Below are positions 1-6,830 of a DNA stretch of 64,000 nucleotides, in pieces. This stretch comes from Bacteroidota bacterium (GTDB taxonomy: Bacteria; Bacteroidota; Bacteroidia; Chitinophagales; LD1), in contig CANJZE010000004.1 of NCBI GenBank assembly GCA_947479455.1, forward strand, positions 1 through 64,000, given 5' to 3'. A program made the position numbers and the translations under genes. Each line of letters starts with the position of its first letter. The first letter of the stretch is position 1. The notes below the pieces were generated by a model. It was not told the origin of the DNA. It made no database searches and was given only the letters and a program-made list of their open reading frames with translations.

Positions 1-369
1 AGCGTGGGCGGTAGTATGAGTTGGGTAAATAAAGACCAGTTGGTTCTTTCATCGGGCGAAGCTGTTCCTTTGAATGCACCTAAATTGAAAACATCTGTTT
101 CGTTAGACCACACGCTGAAAAAATCAGGCTTTGGATATGGAATAAATTTTCGTTATCAAATGGGTTACGAAGCAAATTCATCGATTTATGCCGGCAGTGT
201 GAAACCTGCTTATATTCTTGATGCACGGGTTAGTTATCGTCCTACTTTCTACAAAGGATTAATGCTTTCCATTAACGTAAACAACGTTGCAAATTACCAA
301 TGGCAAAGTTTTCCGGGTGCGGCTACAATGGGCACACAGTTTTTTGCTAAGGCAGCGGTTACGTTCTAA
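1..369 (+). CDS. TonB-dependent receptor, C-terminal end (partial)
   Basis: The last 122 codons of an outer-membrane receptor whose start lies before the window. The visible part alternates polar and aromatic/hydrophobic residues like the last strands of a 22-strand barrel. It contains the typical stretch LDARVSYRP...GLMLSINVNN and ends in Phe (AAVTF), as outer-membrane barrels do. TonB-dependent receptors take up siderophores, cobalamin, glycans or other large ligands using TonB/ExbBD energy; the ligand cannot be told from this piece. A strong hairpin terminator follows about 20 bases after the stop, so it is the last gene of its transcript. The family call rests on the strand pattern and the C-terminus only. 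Confidence 0.75.
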   Translation, partial: SVGGSMSWVNKDQLVLSSGEAVPLNAPKLKTSVSLDHTLKKSGFGYGINFRYQMGYEANSSIYAGSVKPAYILDARVSYRPTFYKGLMLSINVNNVANYQWQSFPGAATMGTQFFAKAAVTF

Positions 370-390
370 GAAAAAATTATACTCACATCA

Positions 391-424
391 ATCCCGAATC
401 GGTATTCCGGTTCGGGATTTTTTT
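391..424 (+). terminator. Rho-independent terminator after the TonB receptor
   Basis: Inverted repeat ATCCCGAA (391-398) / TTCGGGAT (411-418) with an inner CGG/CCG pairing, followed by a run of T. It stands about 20 bases past the receptor stop codon. Confidence 0.8.
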
Positions 425-491
425 CGCTTCTGTTCTACCAAAATTATCATCGTGATATTTCTGATAAATTCGCAACGCAATTATTCCATTC

Positions 492-1199
492 ATGAACACC
501 ATAACAGTACCCACCACTCTACATTGTGCCGGTTGCATTCAAAGCATAAAACCTTTTTTTGATAAAGCCGAAAAAATAAAAGAATGGAAAGTTGATTTAT
601 CAAAACCTGTTAAAACGATTACAGTTAGTGGTGAAAATGTGCAGCAAGGTGAGGTGATAAAACTTTTGCGCGAAGCTGGTTATGATGTGCTCGAAGATTC
701 TGCTCAACCTTCTTCTGACCTGCCTCCTATTGGAAATTCAATCACAAAAAGCGATTCAAATTTTTGGAACGATACGCAAAAATGGAAGCGCGCATCGTTC
801 AACACTTTCAACTGTTTAATTGGTTGTTCTATTGGTGACTTCGGAATGATTGTATATGTGCAGGCTGCGCATCCGCACGTTAGCATGTTCACGCAAATGT
901 TTTTAGCCATCGTAGCCGGATTATGTACTTCCATTTTATTAGAAACAACGATACTTCGCATCAGAGAAAAATTTGCCTGGAAAAATGCATTCACTACAGC
1001 ACTTTCCATGTCTTTGATTTCAATGATAACAATGGAAATAGCTATGAACCTGACCGATTTTATGATTACCGGTGGCAAAGCTTCTTTCAATACTCCTCAA
1101 TACTGGATGGCTTTTGCTATAGCTGCAATAGCAGGTTTTATAGTGCCGCTACCTTACAACTATTACAAGTTGAAAAAGTATAATCAAGCTTGTCATTAA
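492..1199 (+). CDS. HMA (heavy-metal-associated) domain fused to a DUF4396 membrane domain
   Basis: 235 residues. Residues 1-68 have the ferredoxin-like HMA pattern with a metal-binding CxxC (C12, C15) in the sequence LHCAGC. A short linker follows. Residues 103-235 match the DUF4396 pattern: NCLIGCSIGD (a second Cys pair, C108 and C112), then hydrophobic segments around 115-125, 135-152, 168-187 and 208-225, ending in a basic tail. HMA domains bind Cu(I), Zn or similar soft metals. The function of DUF4396 is not known to me; the fusion suggests an inner-membrane metal-handling protein, by inference. It stands alone between the receptor terminator and the next gene. Confidence 0.75.
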   Translation: MNTITVPTTLHCAGCIQSIKPFFDKAEKIKEWKVDLSKPVKTITVSGENVQQGEVIKLLREAGYDVLEDSAQPSSDLPPIGNSITKSDSNFWNDTQKWKRASFNTFNCLIGCSIGDFGMIVYVQAAHPHVSMFTQMFLAIVAGLCTSILLETTILRIREKFAWKNAFTTALSMSLISMITMEIAMNLTDFMITGGKASFNTPQYWMAFAIAAIAGFIVPLPYNYYKLKKYNQACH

Positions 1200-1257
1200 T
1201 CTTAAGACTATAACCGTAAATACTATTTTCAAATATCTATTCACTTAAATCATCTTC

Positions 1258-2178
1258 ATGAAAAATGTTTTTCATCACTTTGGTGTCGTGCTTCTTTTGG
1301 TTGCATTCTCCGCCCAAAATGTTTCGGCAAAAGACAAAACCGATAATGCAGAATCGGCTAAAACAGATTCGGCTCGTTTTCAAACATTGAATTATGATAC
1401 CACCGGTAGCGTAACTATTGGTTTAGGCATGGCCAAGTTTGAAATTCCAAAAGGCTTTAAATATTTAAATGGAAAACAGAGTGAATATGTGTTGCACGAT
1501 TTGTGGGGCAATCCTCCATCACAAACGTTGGGAATGATTTTTCCTGATGAAGCAGACAGTATTTTTCCTAGCACATGGGCAATTGAAATTACTTACGATG
1601 AAGATGGACACGTGAAAGATGATGATGCAAAAGATATTAAGTATGATGAGTTGCTTGAGCAAATGCAGAAAGAAGTGAAAGAGATAAACCCTGAACGGAA
1701 AAAACAAGGTTATCCAACTTTTCAATTAACAGGTTGGGCTTCGCCTCCATACTATGATGAGAAAGAAAAAAAATTGCATTGGGCAAAACGCATTTTGTTT
1801 GAAGGCGATTCAACTGAAACGTTGAATTATAACATTCGCGTGCTTGGCAGAAAAGGAGTTTTAATTCTTAATGCAATTGGCACAATGGATCAACTTGAAG
1901 AAATAAAATCACAAATCAATCCAATACTCGCCAATGTAAATTTCAGCGATGGAAATAAATACGCTGATTTCGATTCGAACGTAGATAAGGTAGCAGCTTA
2001 TGGAATAGGCGGTTTGATTGCAGGAGGAGTTTTACTCAAAACCGGTTTGTTTGCCAAGATAGGATTAGTGTTATTGAAATTTGGAAAACTAATTCTAATA
2101 GGCGGTGCTGCCGTTGTAGCAGGAATTGTAAAATTCTTCAAAGGCAAAAAAGACAACGAAGTAAACCCGAACGCTTAG
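1258..2178 (+). CDS. DUF2167 domain membrane-anchored protein
   Basis: 306 residues. It has an N-terminal signal peptide (about residues 1-24, cleavage near VSAKD) and a soluble domain (about 45-235) with DUF2167 hallmarks such as GLGMAKFEIPKGF, HDLWGNPP and TWAIEITYDEDGHVKDDDA. At the C-terminus, two Gly/Ala/Leu-rich hydrophobic segments (about 246-264 and 270-293) are followed by a Lys-rich tail. Domain order and length are usual for the family. The role is unknown; related proteins are often described as exported membrane proteins. The convergent murQ stop lies 3 bases further on. Confidence 0.8.
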   Translation: MKNVFHHFGVVLLLVAFSAQNVSAKDKTDNAESAKTDSARFQTLNYDTTGSVTIGLGMAKFEIPKGFKYLNGKQSEYVLHDLWGNPPSQTLGMIFPDEADSIFPSTWAIEITYDEDGHVKDDDAKDIKYDELLEQMQKEVKEINPERKKQGYPTFQLTGWASPPYYDEKEKKLHWAKRILFEGDSTETLNYNIRVLGRKGVLILNAIGTMDQLEEIKSQINPILANVNFSDGNKYADFDSNVDKVAAYGIGGLIAGGVLLKTGLFAKIGLVLLKFGKLILIGGAAVVAGIVKFFKGKKDNEVNPNA

Positions 2179-2181
2179 TTC

Positions 2182-2988
2182 TTATTTCGATTTAAAATTT
2201 TCAACTGCTTTTTTTACGCTGCCGTATTGTAAAAGCAATTCCTTGCTTTCTATCTGCGAAAGCCCTGTTGCTTCCATTACCATGTTGGCACCGCGCTCTA
2301 CTAATTTGTTATTGGTTAGCTGCATGTTCACCATTTTGTTGTCTTCCACTCTTCCTATTTTAATCATTACCGAAGTGCTAATCATGTTCAGCACCAATTT
2401 TTGCGCTGTTCCTGCTTTCATACGCGTGCTGCCCGTTACAAATTCAGCACCGGTAATAACTTCAATAGCTATATCAGCGTGTTTTGAGACTAACGAATCT
2501 GGATTGCACACAATGCATCCGGTTACAATTCCATTATCTCTGCAAGTTTTTAAAGCGCCTACCACGTAAGGAGTTCTGCCCGATGCAGCAATTCCAATCA
2601 CAACATCTTTCGAAGTGATGTTGTGAAGTTGTAAGTCTTTCCATCCTTGTTCTGTATCATCTTCTGCAAACTCAACGGCTTTTCTAATAGCACTATCTCC
2701 ACCAGCAATAATGCCGATAACCAAACCCTGCTCCACACCATAAGTAGGCGGACACTCGCTTGCATCTACAATTCCTAATCTTCCGCTTGTGCCCGCACCG
2801 ATATAAAAGAGGCGACCACCACTAAGCATTTTATCAGCAATAAGGTCAACGAGTTTTTCAGTTTGTGGAATTGCTTTGCGAACCGCTTCAGCAACTTTGT
2901 TGTCTTCGTTGTTGATGTTGATGAGCAATTCATGCGTTTTCATCTTTTCGAGATGGCGATAAGAAGAAGAAGATTCTGTAAAATTCAT
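2182..2988 (-). CDS. murQ: N-acetylmuramic acid 6-phosphate etherase
   Basis: 268 residues of the SIS-domain MurQ family. The enzyme cleaves the lactyl ether of MurNAc-6-phosphate to GlcNAc-6-phosphate and D-lactate in cytoplasmic recycling of cell-wall sugars. Seen here: the phosphosugar-binding GAGTSGRLG loop (about 64-72), the DASECPPTYG motif with catalytic Glu78, the AVEFAEDD motif with the second catalytic Glu (Glu109), and the STRMKAGTAQK block. It is slightly shorter than the roughly 300-residue enterobacterial enzyme, mostly at the C-terminus. No sugar transporter or kinase gene is adjacent. A TACTTTCG sequence a few bases before the ATG may be its -7 element (weak). Confidence 0.95.
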   Translation of the reverse strand: MNFTESSSSYRHLEKMKTHELLININNEDNKVAEAVRKAIPQTEKLVDLIADKMLSGGRLFYIGAGTSGRLGIVDASECPPTYGVEQGLVIGIIAGGDSAIRKAVEFAEDDTEQGWKDLQLHNITSKDVVIGIAASGRTPYVVGALKTCRDNGIVTGCIVCNPDSLVSKHADIAIEVITGAEFVTGSTRMKAGTAQKLVLNMISTSVMIKIGRVEDNKMVNMQLTNNKLVERGANMVMEATGLSQIESKELLLQYGSVKKAVENFKSK

Positions 2989-3013
2989 GGTGACGAAAGT
3001 AAAAGCATTTTTA

Positions 3014-3047
3014 AATAAAAAACCCTCCGCAATAAATGCGAAGGGTT
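3014..3047 (-). terminator. Terminator hairpin after the distal tRNA remnant
   Basis: On the minus strand AACCCT...AGGGTT with inner CGCA/TGCG pairing, followed by a run of six T. It follows the 3' end of the tRNA remnant at 3051, as in a genuine tRNA transcription unit. Confidence 0.7.
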
Positions 3048-3050
3048 AAG

Positions 3051-3104
3051 TACCCCGGATTGGACTCCCCGCCTGACCGAAGTCATTCGGGCAGGGAACC
3101 AATG
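3051..3104 (-). pseudogene. tRNA 3'-end remnant interrupted by a 28-bp palindrome
   Basis: Read on the minus strand, the 3' part of the tRNA-Arg sequence at 3496 is present: TCATTGGTTC, then GAGTCCAATCCGGGGTA. A 28-base palindromic segment (3068-3095) is placed exactly inside the T loop, between TTC and GAGT. Upstream of the T stem the similarity stops, so no anticodon, D arm or 5' acceptor strand is left. It is followed by its own terminator hairpin. Confidence 0.75.
3068..3095. repeat. 28-bp palindromic element inside a tRNA T loop
   Basis: A 10-bp stem, CCTGACCGAA / TTCGGGCAGG, with one mismatch and a GTCA loop, flanked by C and G runs. Removing exactly these 28 bases restores the T arm of the neighbouring tRNA sequence. 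I know of similar short palindromes scattered in Bacteroidota genomes, but no second copy was noticed in this window. Confidence 0.65.
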
Positions 3105-3116
3105 AAACAGAAATAA

Positions 3117-3146
3117 AAAAGCTCTCCGCAGAAACGAAGAGCTTTT
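3117..3146 (-). terminator. Terminator hairpin after the tRNA-Lys-like remnant
   Basis: AAAAGCTCT (3117-3125) / AGAGCTTTT (3138-3146) with a 12-base loop and a T-run on the minus strand. It follows directly the 3' end of the remnant at 3151. Confidence 0.7.
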
Positions 3147-3150
3147 AAAG

Positions 3151-3214
3151 TACCCCGGATTGGACTCGAACCAATGACCCTCCCGATTAAAAATCGGGAT
3201 GCTCTATCCAGTTA
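3151..3214 (-). pseudogene. tRNA-Lys(TTT)-like pseudogene, 5' end missing
   Basis: On the minus strand the T arm, variable loop and 3' acceptor strand are identical to tRNA-Arg at 3496-3569, and the D-loop piece CTGGATAGAGCA is kept. The anticodon loop reads TTTTTAA, giving anticodon TTT (Lys). Two things break it. The 5' acceptor strand and 5' D stem are absent; the sequence runs instead into the stop of the GIY-YIG gene. The anticodon arm is two bases too long, with a 6-bp stem TCCCGA/TCGGGA instead of 5 bp. It could not fold as a normal tRNA. A tRNA finder might still report it with a low score. Confidence 0.7.
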
Positions 3215-3460
3215 ATTCCCTTTTTCAATTAGTCTCAAAATGTACTTTCTACTTTTCATCTTCTTAATTTCTCTTTCTCTTTTCCGCGCATCTTTGAGTT
3301 CTGTAAACTCTTCAAAATATACAATCACCCACGGAATTCCTGTTGAAGTAAATTTCTCAGCACTATGATTATGTCTTTTCAATCGTTCGTCCTTATCAAA
3401 AGAAGATCCAACATAATACTTATCAAGTTTTTCAGAATAAAGAATATAGGTGTGCGGCAT
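3212..3460 (-). CDS. Small GIY-YIG nuclease-domain protein
   Basis: 82 residues that are almost entirely one GIY-YIG fold: HTYILYS near the start, YYVGSS (the YIG half), an Arg (RLKRHN helix), the WVIVYFEEF strand with its Glu, and the ARKREREIKKMKS basic helix. It matches the stand-alone YhbQ/UPF0213-like class common in Bacteroidota. I start it at the Met at 3460. The upstream Met at 3478 would make the first codons out of the terminator hairpin of tRNA-Arg. The gene lies inside a tRNA locus, and its stop codon overlaps the truncated tRNA-Lys-like sequence. The activity of such small proteins is uncertain (structure-specific nuclease or mobile-gene remnant). Confidence 0.85.
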   Translation of the reverse strand: MPHTYILYSEKLDKYYVGSSFDKDERLKRHNHSAEKFTSTGIPWVIVYFEEFTELKDARKREREIKKMKSRKYILRLIEKGN

Positions 3461-3462
3461 AT

Positions 3463-3492
3463 AAAAAACCCTCCACAAAATTGCGGAGGGTT
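3463..3492 (-). terminator. Terminator hairpin after tRNA-Arg
   Basis: AACCCTCC (3468-3475) / GGAGGGTT (3485-3492) with a 9-base loop, then a run of T on the minus strand. It lies immediately past the 3' end of tRNA-Arg(TCT). Confidence 0.8.
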
Positions 3493-3495
3493 ATG

Positions 3496-3569
3496 TACCC
3501 CGGATTGGACTCGAACCAATGACCCTCAGTTTAGAAAACTGATGCTCTATCCAGTTGAGCTACCGAGGC
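3496..3569 (-). tRNA. tRNA-Arg (anticodon TCT)
   Basis: A 74-base cloverleaf: acceptor GCCTCGG/CCGGGGT with a G-U closing pair and wobbles, D stem GCTC/GAGC, anticodon stem TCAGT/ACTGA around the loop TTTCTAA, variable loop GGGTC, T stem ATTGG/CCAAT with loop TTCGAGT, discriminator A. CCA is not encoded. The anticodon TCT reads AGA. It has its own upstream promoter and a terminator directly downstream. Confidence 0.93.
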
Positions 3570-3576
3570 GAGGGCG

Positions 3577-3611
3577 CAAAAATAAAAAGTTCGGCATTTT
3601 ATTAAAGCAAA
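3577..3611 (-). promoter_or_regulatory. Bacteroidota-type promoter for tRNA-Arg
   Basis: On the minus strand a -33 box TTTG (3608-3611) and a perfect -7 box TATTTTTG (3577-3584) are separated by 23 bases. This fits the TTG-N17-23-TAnnTTTG consensus known from Flavobacterium/Bacteroides. The tRNA 5' end is 8 bases below the -7 box. Confidence 0.7.
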
Positions 3612-3632
3612 TAGCCAACGATTGAAAAGAAA

Positions 3633-3665
3633 AAAGCCGCTTCGTAAATTACGGAGCGGCTTTTC
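3633..3665 (-). terminator. Terminator of the cyclophilin-FKBP gene
   Basis: AAAAGCCGCT / AGCGGCTTTT type inverted repeat with CGTAATTTACG in the centre. It lies about 20 bases past the stop codon at 3686 on the minus strand, with T-runs on both sides. Confidence 0.8.
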
Positions 3666-3685
3666 TGTTGAATATCCAGAACAAA

Positions 3686-4801
3686 TTATTTCACTTCCAT
3701 CAACTCAGTATCGAAGATAAGCGTAGCGTTTGGAGGAATTACTCCGCCTGCTCCGTTTGCTCCATAGCCCAATGATGCAGGAATAATCAATTTCACTTTG
3801 CCTCCTACTTTCATTAATGCAATACCTTCATCCCATCCGGCAATAACCTGATGTGTACCAAGCACAAATGGAAGTGGTTGGTTGCGGTCGTAAGAAGAAT
3901 CGAATTTTTTACCGTTAGCTAAAGTTCCAGAATAATGAACTGAAACATTTTTACCGGCTACAGCTTGTGCTCCTGTTCCTTCTTTTTCTACTACGTAATA
4001 TAAACCGCTAGCTGTTTTCTTTGCATTAGGATAATTTTTCTTCACATATTCTTCGGCAGAAATAGTTACTGCTTTGTTGGCCTCTGCTTCGGCTGCTGCG
4101 TAACCTGCTTTCTTTTGAGCTAGCAATTCATCTTTTTTAGCCCATGTTGCTACAGCATCAAATGCTTCGGCTTCTTTACCTACGCGTATAATTGAAACTT
4201 TAGTCATTACATCACCATTGTTCATTTGCGGAACTAATGGATATCCTTCAACTACTTCACCGTAAATAGTATGCTTGCCATCTAACCAACCACACAATGT
4301 TTCAGTGATAAAAAACTGTGAGCCGTTTGTTGCAGGACCAGCATTTGCCATGGCGAGCAAACCAACCTTATCAAATTTAGAAGTGTAATCAAACTCATCG
4401 CCAAAAGAATAACCAGGTCCACCTGAACCATTACCGGCAGGGTCGCCACCTTGAATCATGAATGGTTGCGGAGTATGAATACAACGATGAAACGTAAGAC
4501 CATCATAAAATGGAGTGCCTTCAGGTTTTGCCGTATTTTTAATTTTACCTTCTGCAAGACCCACAAAGTTTGCCACGGTTACCGGAGCCTTTTTGTAGAA
4601 AAGAGAAATAACGATATCTCCTTTAGCAGTTTTAATACTGGCATACAAGCCTGGAGTTTCTTTCCACTTTAATTCTGTGCCTGCCGCAGCAGTTGGTTCA
4701 TTGGGTGTTGCCATGTTTGATTCTTCTGTTTTGTTGCCGTTGGCATTGCATGAGGTAAGCATGCCAGCCATAAGCGTTAGGGTTAAAAATATTCTGTTCA
4801 T
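3686..4801 (-). CDS. Lipoprotein peptidyl-prolyl isomerase, cyclophilin-FKBP fusion
   Basis: 371 residues. The signal peptide ends in the lipobox LTSC with Cys18, so it should be anchored in the outer or inner membrane and face the periplasm. Residues about 50-215 are a cyclophilin domain (FHRCIH, FMIQGGDP, NGSQFFIT, WLDGKHTIYGEV). A Lys/Glu/Ala-rich linker follows. Residues about 280-371 are an FKBP domain (VSVHYSGTLANGKKFDSS, VIAGWDEG, IPASLGYG, IPPNATLIFDTELM). Both domain types catalyse cis-trans isomerisation of Xaa-Pro bonds and help outer-membrane and exported proteins fold, which suits a cell that exports many very large proteins. The nrnA-like gene lies 32 bases upstream on the same strand, so the two may be co-transcribed. 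Confidence 0.92.
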   Translation of the reverse strand: MNRIFLTLTLMAGMLTSCNANGNKTEESNMATPNEPTAAAGTELKWKETPGLYASIKTAKGDIVISLFYKKAPVTVANFVGLAEGKIKNTAKPEGTPFYDGLTFHRCIHTPQPFMIQGGDPAGNGSGGPGYSFGDEFDYTSKFDKVGLLAMANAGPATNGSQFFITETLCGWLDGKHTIYGEVVEGYPLVPQMNNGDVMTKVSIIRVGKEAEAFDAVATWAKKDELLAQKKAGYAAAEAEANKAVTISAEEYVKKNYPNAKKTASGLYYVVEKEGTGAQAVAGKNVSVHYSGTLANGKKFDSSYDRNQPLPFVLGTHQVIAGWDEGIALMKVGGKVKLIIPASLGYGANGAGGVIPPNATLIFDTELMEVK

Positions 4802-4833
4802 TTTATGATTGTTTTATTGGTGACTAATTCTGT

Positions 4834-5847
4834 TTATAATTCTAAACTTTCCAAGGCCTCTAAAAATTTTTTTTCTGTTTTCTCTAATGATAAATGGCTC
4901 TTGCCTCCTGCTGCATTTTTGTGTCCGCCACCTTCAAAATTATTTCGTGAAAACGTATTAACATCTATATCTCCTCTTGAACGAAACGAAATTTTTACTC
5001 TATCGGGTTCTTCACTGAAGTAAGCAGTCATTTTTACACCTTCAATTTTAAAAGGATAGTTGACCAGCCCTTCGCTATCGCCACCCTGCAAATAAAATTT
5101 TTTTATCTCAGCTTGTGTGGCCATGATGTATGCTACCGAGCCACCTTTCACCAACTTTAACTTTTCGTGCAAGGCATAACCAAAGAAACGCAAACGGGTT
5201 TCACGAAAAACGTTATTTACTTTTTCACTGACATACTCAGGTTTAGCGCCATGAGCTACCAAAGCAGAAGCAACAAGCAACGCGTTAGACGTTGTATTAC
5301 TGAATTGAAAAAATCCATTGTCGGTAGCAAGACCTACATACAAACATTCAGCGGTTTGTGCATCTATCAAATTGGTTTCCTCCAAATCGGCAATGATATC
5401 ATAGACCATTTCCGCAGTTGCACAGTATGTAGTATTGCTGAATGCAATAGCAGCAAAATCTTCGGGCTGCTGGTGATGGTCAATCATTATTTTGGGTGCA
5501 GAAGCGTTCTTAATTATTTCGCCTAAGTTTTCTAAGCGGCTGAGGGCATTGAAGTCAAGACAGAAAATGATTTCGGCACTTTTAATTTTGGCTTCGCATA
5601 TTTTTTTGCCCATATCGTTTTCATAAACAAAAGTATCGGCTGTGCCTTGTATCCAACTAAGGTTTTGGGTGTATGGTGTTGGCGATATGAAAGCTACTTC
5701 GTGGTTTTTCTTTTCGAGAAAAAATTTGAAGCCAAGCGATGAACCTAGCGCATCACCATCGGGATTGCGGTGCGTAACAATCACTATCTTTTTGGGAGTA
5801 CCAAGAATTTGTTTAAGCTGCTCAATATCGGTTGAGGGAAATTTCAT
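4834..5847 (-). CDS. DHH/DHHA1 phosphoesterase (NrnA-type nanoRNase / pAp phosphatase)
   Basis: 337 residues from the Met at 5847. The reading frame stays open further upstream, but the extra residues do not look like this family, whose homologues begin near the THRNPDGDALGS motif (here from residue 25). The N-terminal DHH domain has the metal ligands H26, D30 and D32, a CLDFNALSRL motif and the DHH triad in MIDHHQQP. The C-terminal DHHA1 domain ends with the substrate-binding GGGHKNAAGG. The family degrades 2-5-nt RNA to mononucleotides and dephosphorylates 3'-phosphoadenosine 5'-phosphate in the cytoplasm. It is followed by the cyclophilin-FKBP gene. Confidence 0.88.
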   Translation of the reverse strand: MKFPSTDIEQLKQILGTPKKIVIVTHRNPDGDALGSSLGFKFFLEKKNHEVAFISPTPYTQNLSWIQGTADTFVYENDMGKKICEAKIKSAEIIFCLDFNALSRLENLGEIIKNASAPKIMIDHHQQPEDFAAIAFSNTTYCATAEMVYDIIADLEETNLIDAQTAECLYVGLATDNGFFQFSNTTSNALLVASALVAHGAKPEYVSEKVNNVFRETRLRFFGYALHEKLKLVKGGSVAYIMATQAEIKKFYLQGGDSEGLVNYPFKIEGVKMTAYFSEEPDRVKISFRSRGDIDVNTFSRNNFEGGGHKNAAGGKSHLSLEKTEKKFLEALESLEL

Positions 5848-6062
5848 GAAGAGCGCGAATGTAGGAAATGAGTAGAAACACGCAAACAACAGTCTTTCGG
5901 TATGCGGCTGACAACAATATGTAAAAAGATGGTTGACATTTAGCAATTTGTTTCATCGCTATTGTTTGAACGCAAGTACGTTGTACAACTAAAAGTTTTC
6001 TTCCAACTAGAACATAATTGATTACTGTTTTCGGGAATTGCTAAACAGAGTCAACTTAGTCC

Positions 6063-6550
6063 TTAATCACTAAGACCATAGTAGTTACACACGGCTTTGT
6101 AATTATTAAAATCAACCTCGCGTTTTCCATAAACAACTGAGGTAGCTGGTGCCACTATAATGCGAAGCTTACTCAGGCTCGCGCTCACGTGTGGAGTAAA
6201 ACTTCCATCGGGTTTCAAAAGTTGAAGATCTACAGTTACATCCGGGAATCCGCTTGAAGTGGCAATTCTGCTGGTGTAATTATTAAAACAACCTACACCG
6301 GGTACACTATACCATAACCCAACACATGTGGCATCTTCAATAAATGCCAAAACAAGTGCGCTATCTACGTTGGTCACGCCTGTCAAAGTACCCGTCCAGT
6401 TCCAACTATTGGTAACAGGGTTACTAAATAGAAATGCCTTCACGTTAGCATTACCACTAACGCCCGCAGGACCAGTTGGTCCCTGCCTCTTTTTTACAGC
6501 TAGAAAAAGTAAACAAAGTTAGAACACAGAATAGAACGATTTGGTTTTTC
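6063..6550 (-). pseudogene. Lipoprotein gene with collagen-like GPTGPAG start, frameshifted
   Basis: The open frame 6063-6443 has no convincing start. Upstream, in another frame, the ATG at 6550 gives MKNQIVLF...FTFSSCKK, a clean lipoprotein signal with lipobox Cys. The two frames join at a run of six A (6490-6495, T on the plus strand). Removing one A gives SSCKKRQGPTGPAGVSGNANVKAF, the arrangement of a Bacteroidota lipoprotein family with a short Gly-Pro-rich neck. The remaining domain (VTNSWNWTG...LRIIVAP) is of unknown function. The single-base difference may be a real mutation, phase variation in a homopolymer, or an assembly error. Confidence 0.65.
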
Positions 6551-6830
6551 ATGATTTTTTTTTGTTGATTGATTGAATGGCTGAAAATAAAAAAAAGAAA
6601 TAGCATCAAACCAAAGACAATTGTATGTTCAGGGTTTCGCTTCGAAACCTACGTTCATCTTATAACAGTGGTACATATTGCGCAAGCGCATAATCCAAAC
6701 ATTTTACACCAATCTTATTTTCCAAATATCATTGTGCTTAGCATCATGCAACTTAATTTTGCTTTTATACTTCTTTACAGCAAATTCACACTTCTATAAA
6801 ATTATGGTTCACAATAACCCCGATACGGTA

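Noticed and set aside
3151-3214. Functional tRNA-Lys(TTT)
   Set aside because: The 5' acceptor strand and part of the D stem are missing and the anticodon arm is two bases too long, so it is listed as a pseudogene.
5848-5946. N-terminal extension of the NrnA-like protein from the Met at 5946
   Set aside because: The extra residues (Cys, Phe and His rich) do not resemble the family, whose start fits the Met at 5847.
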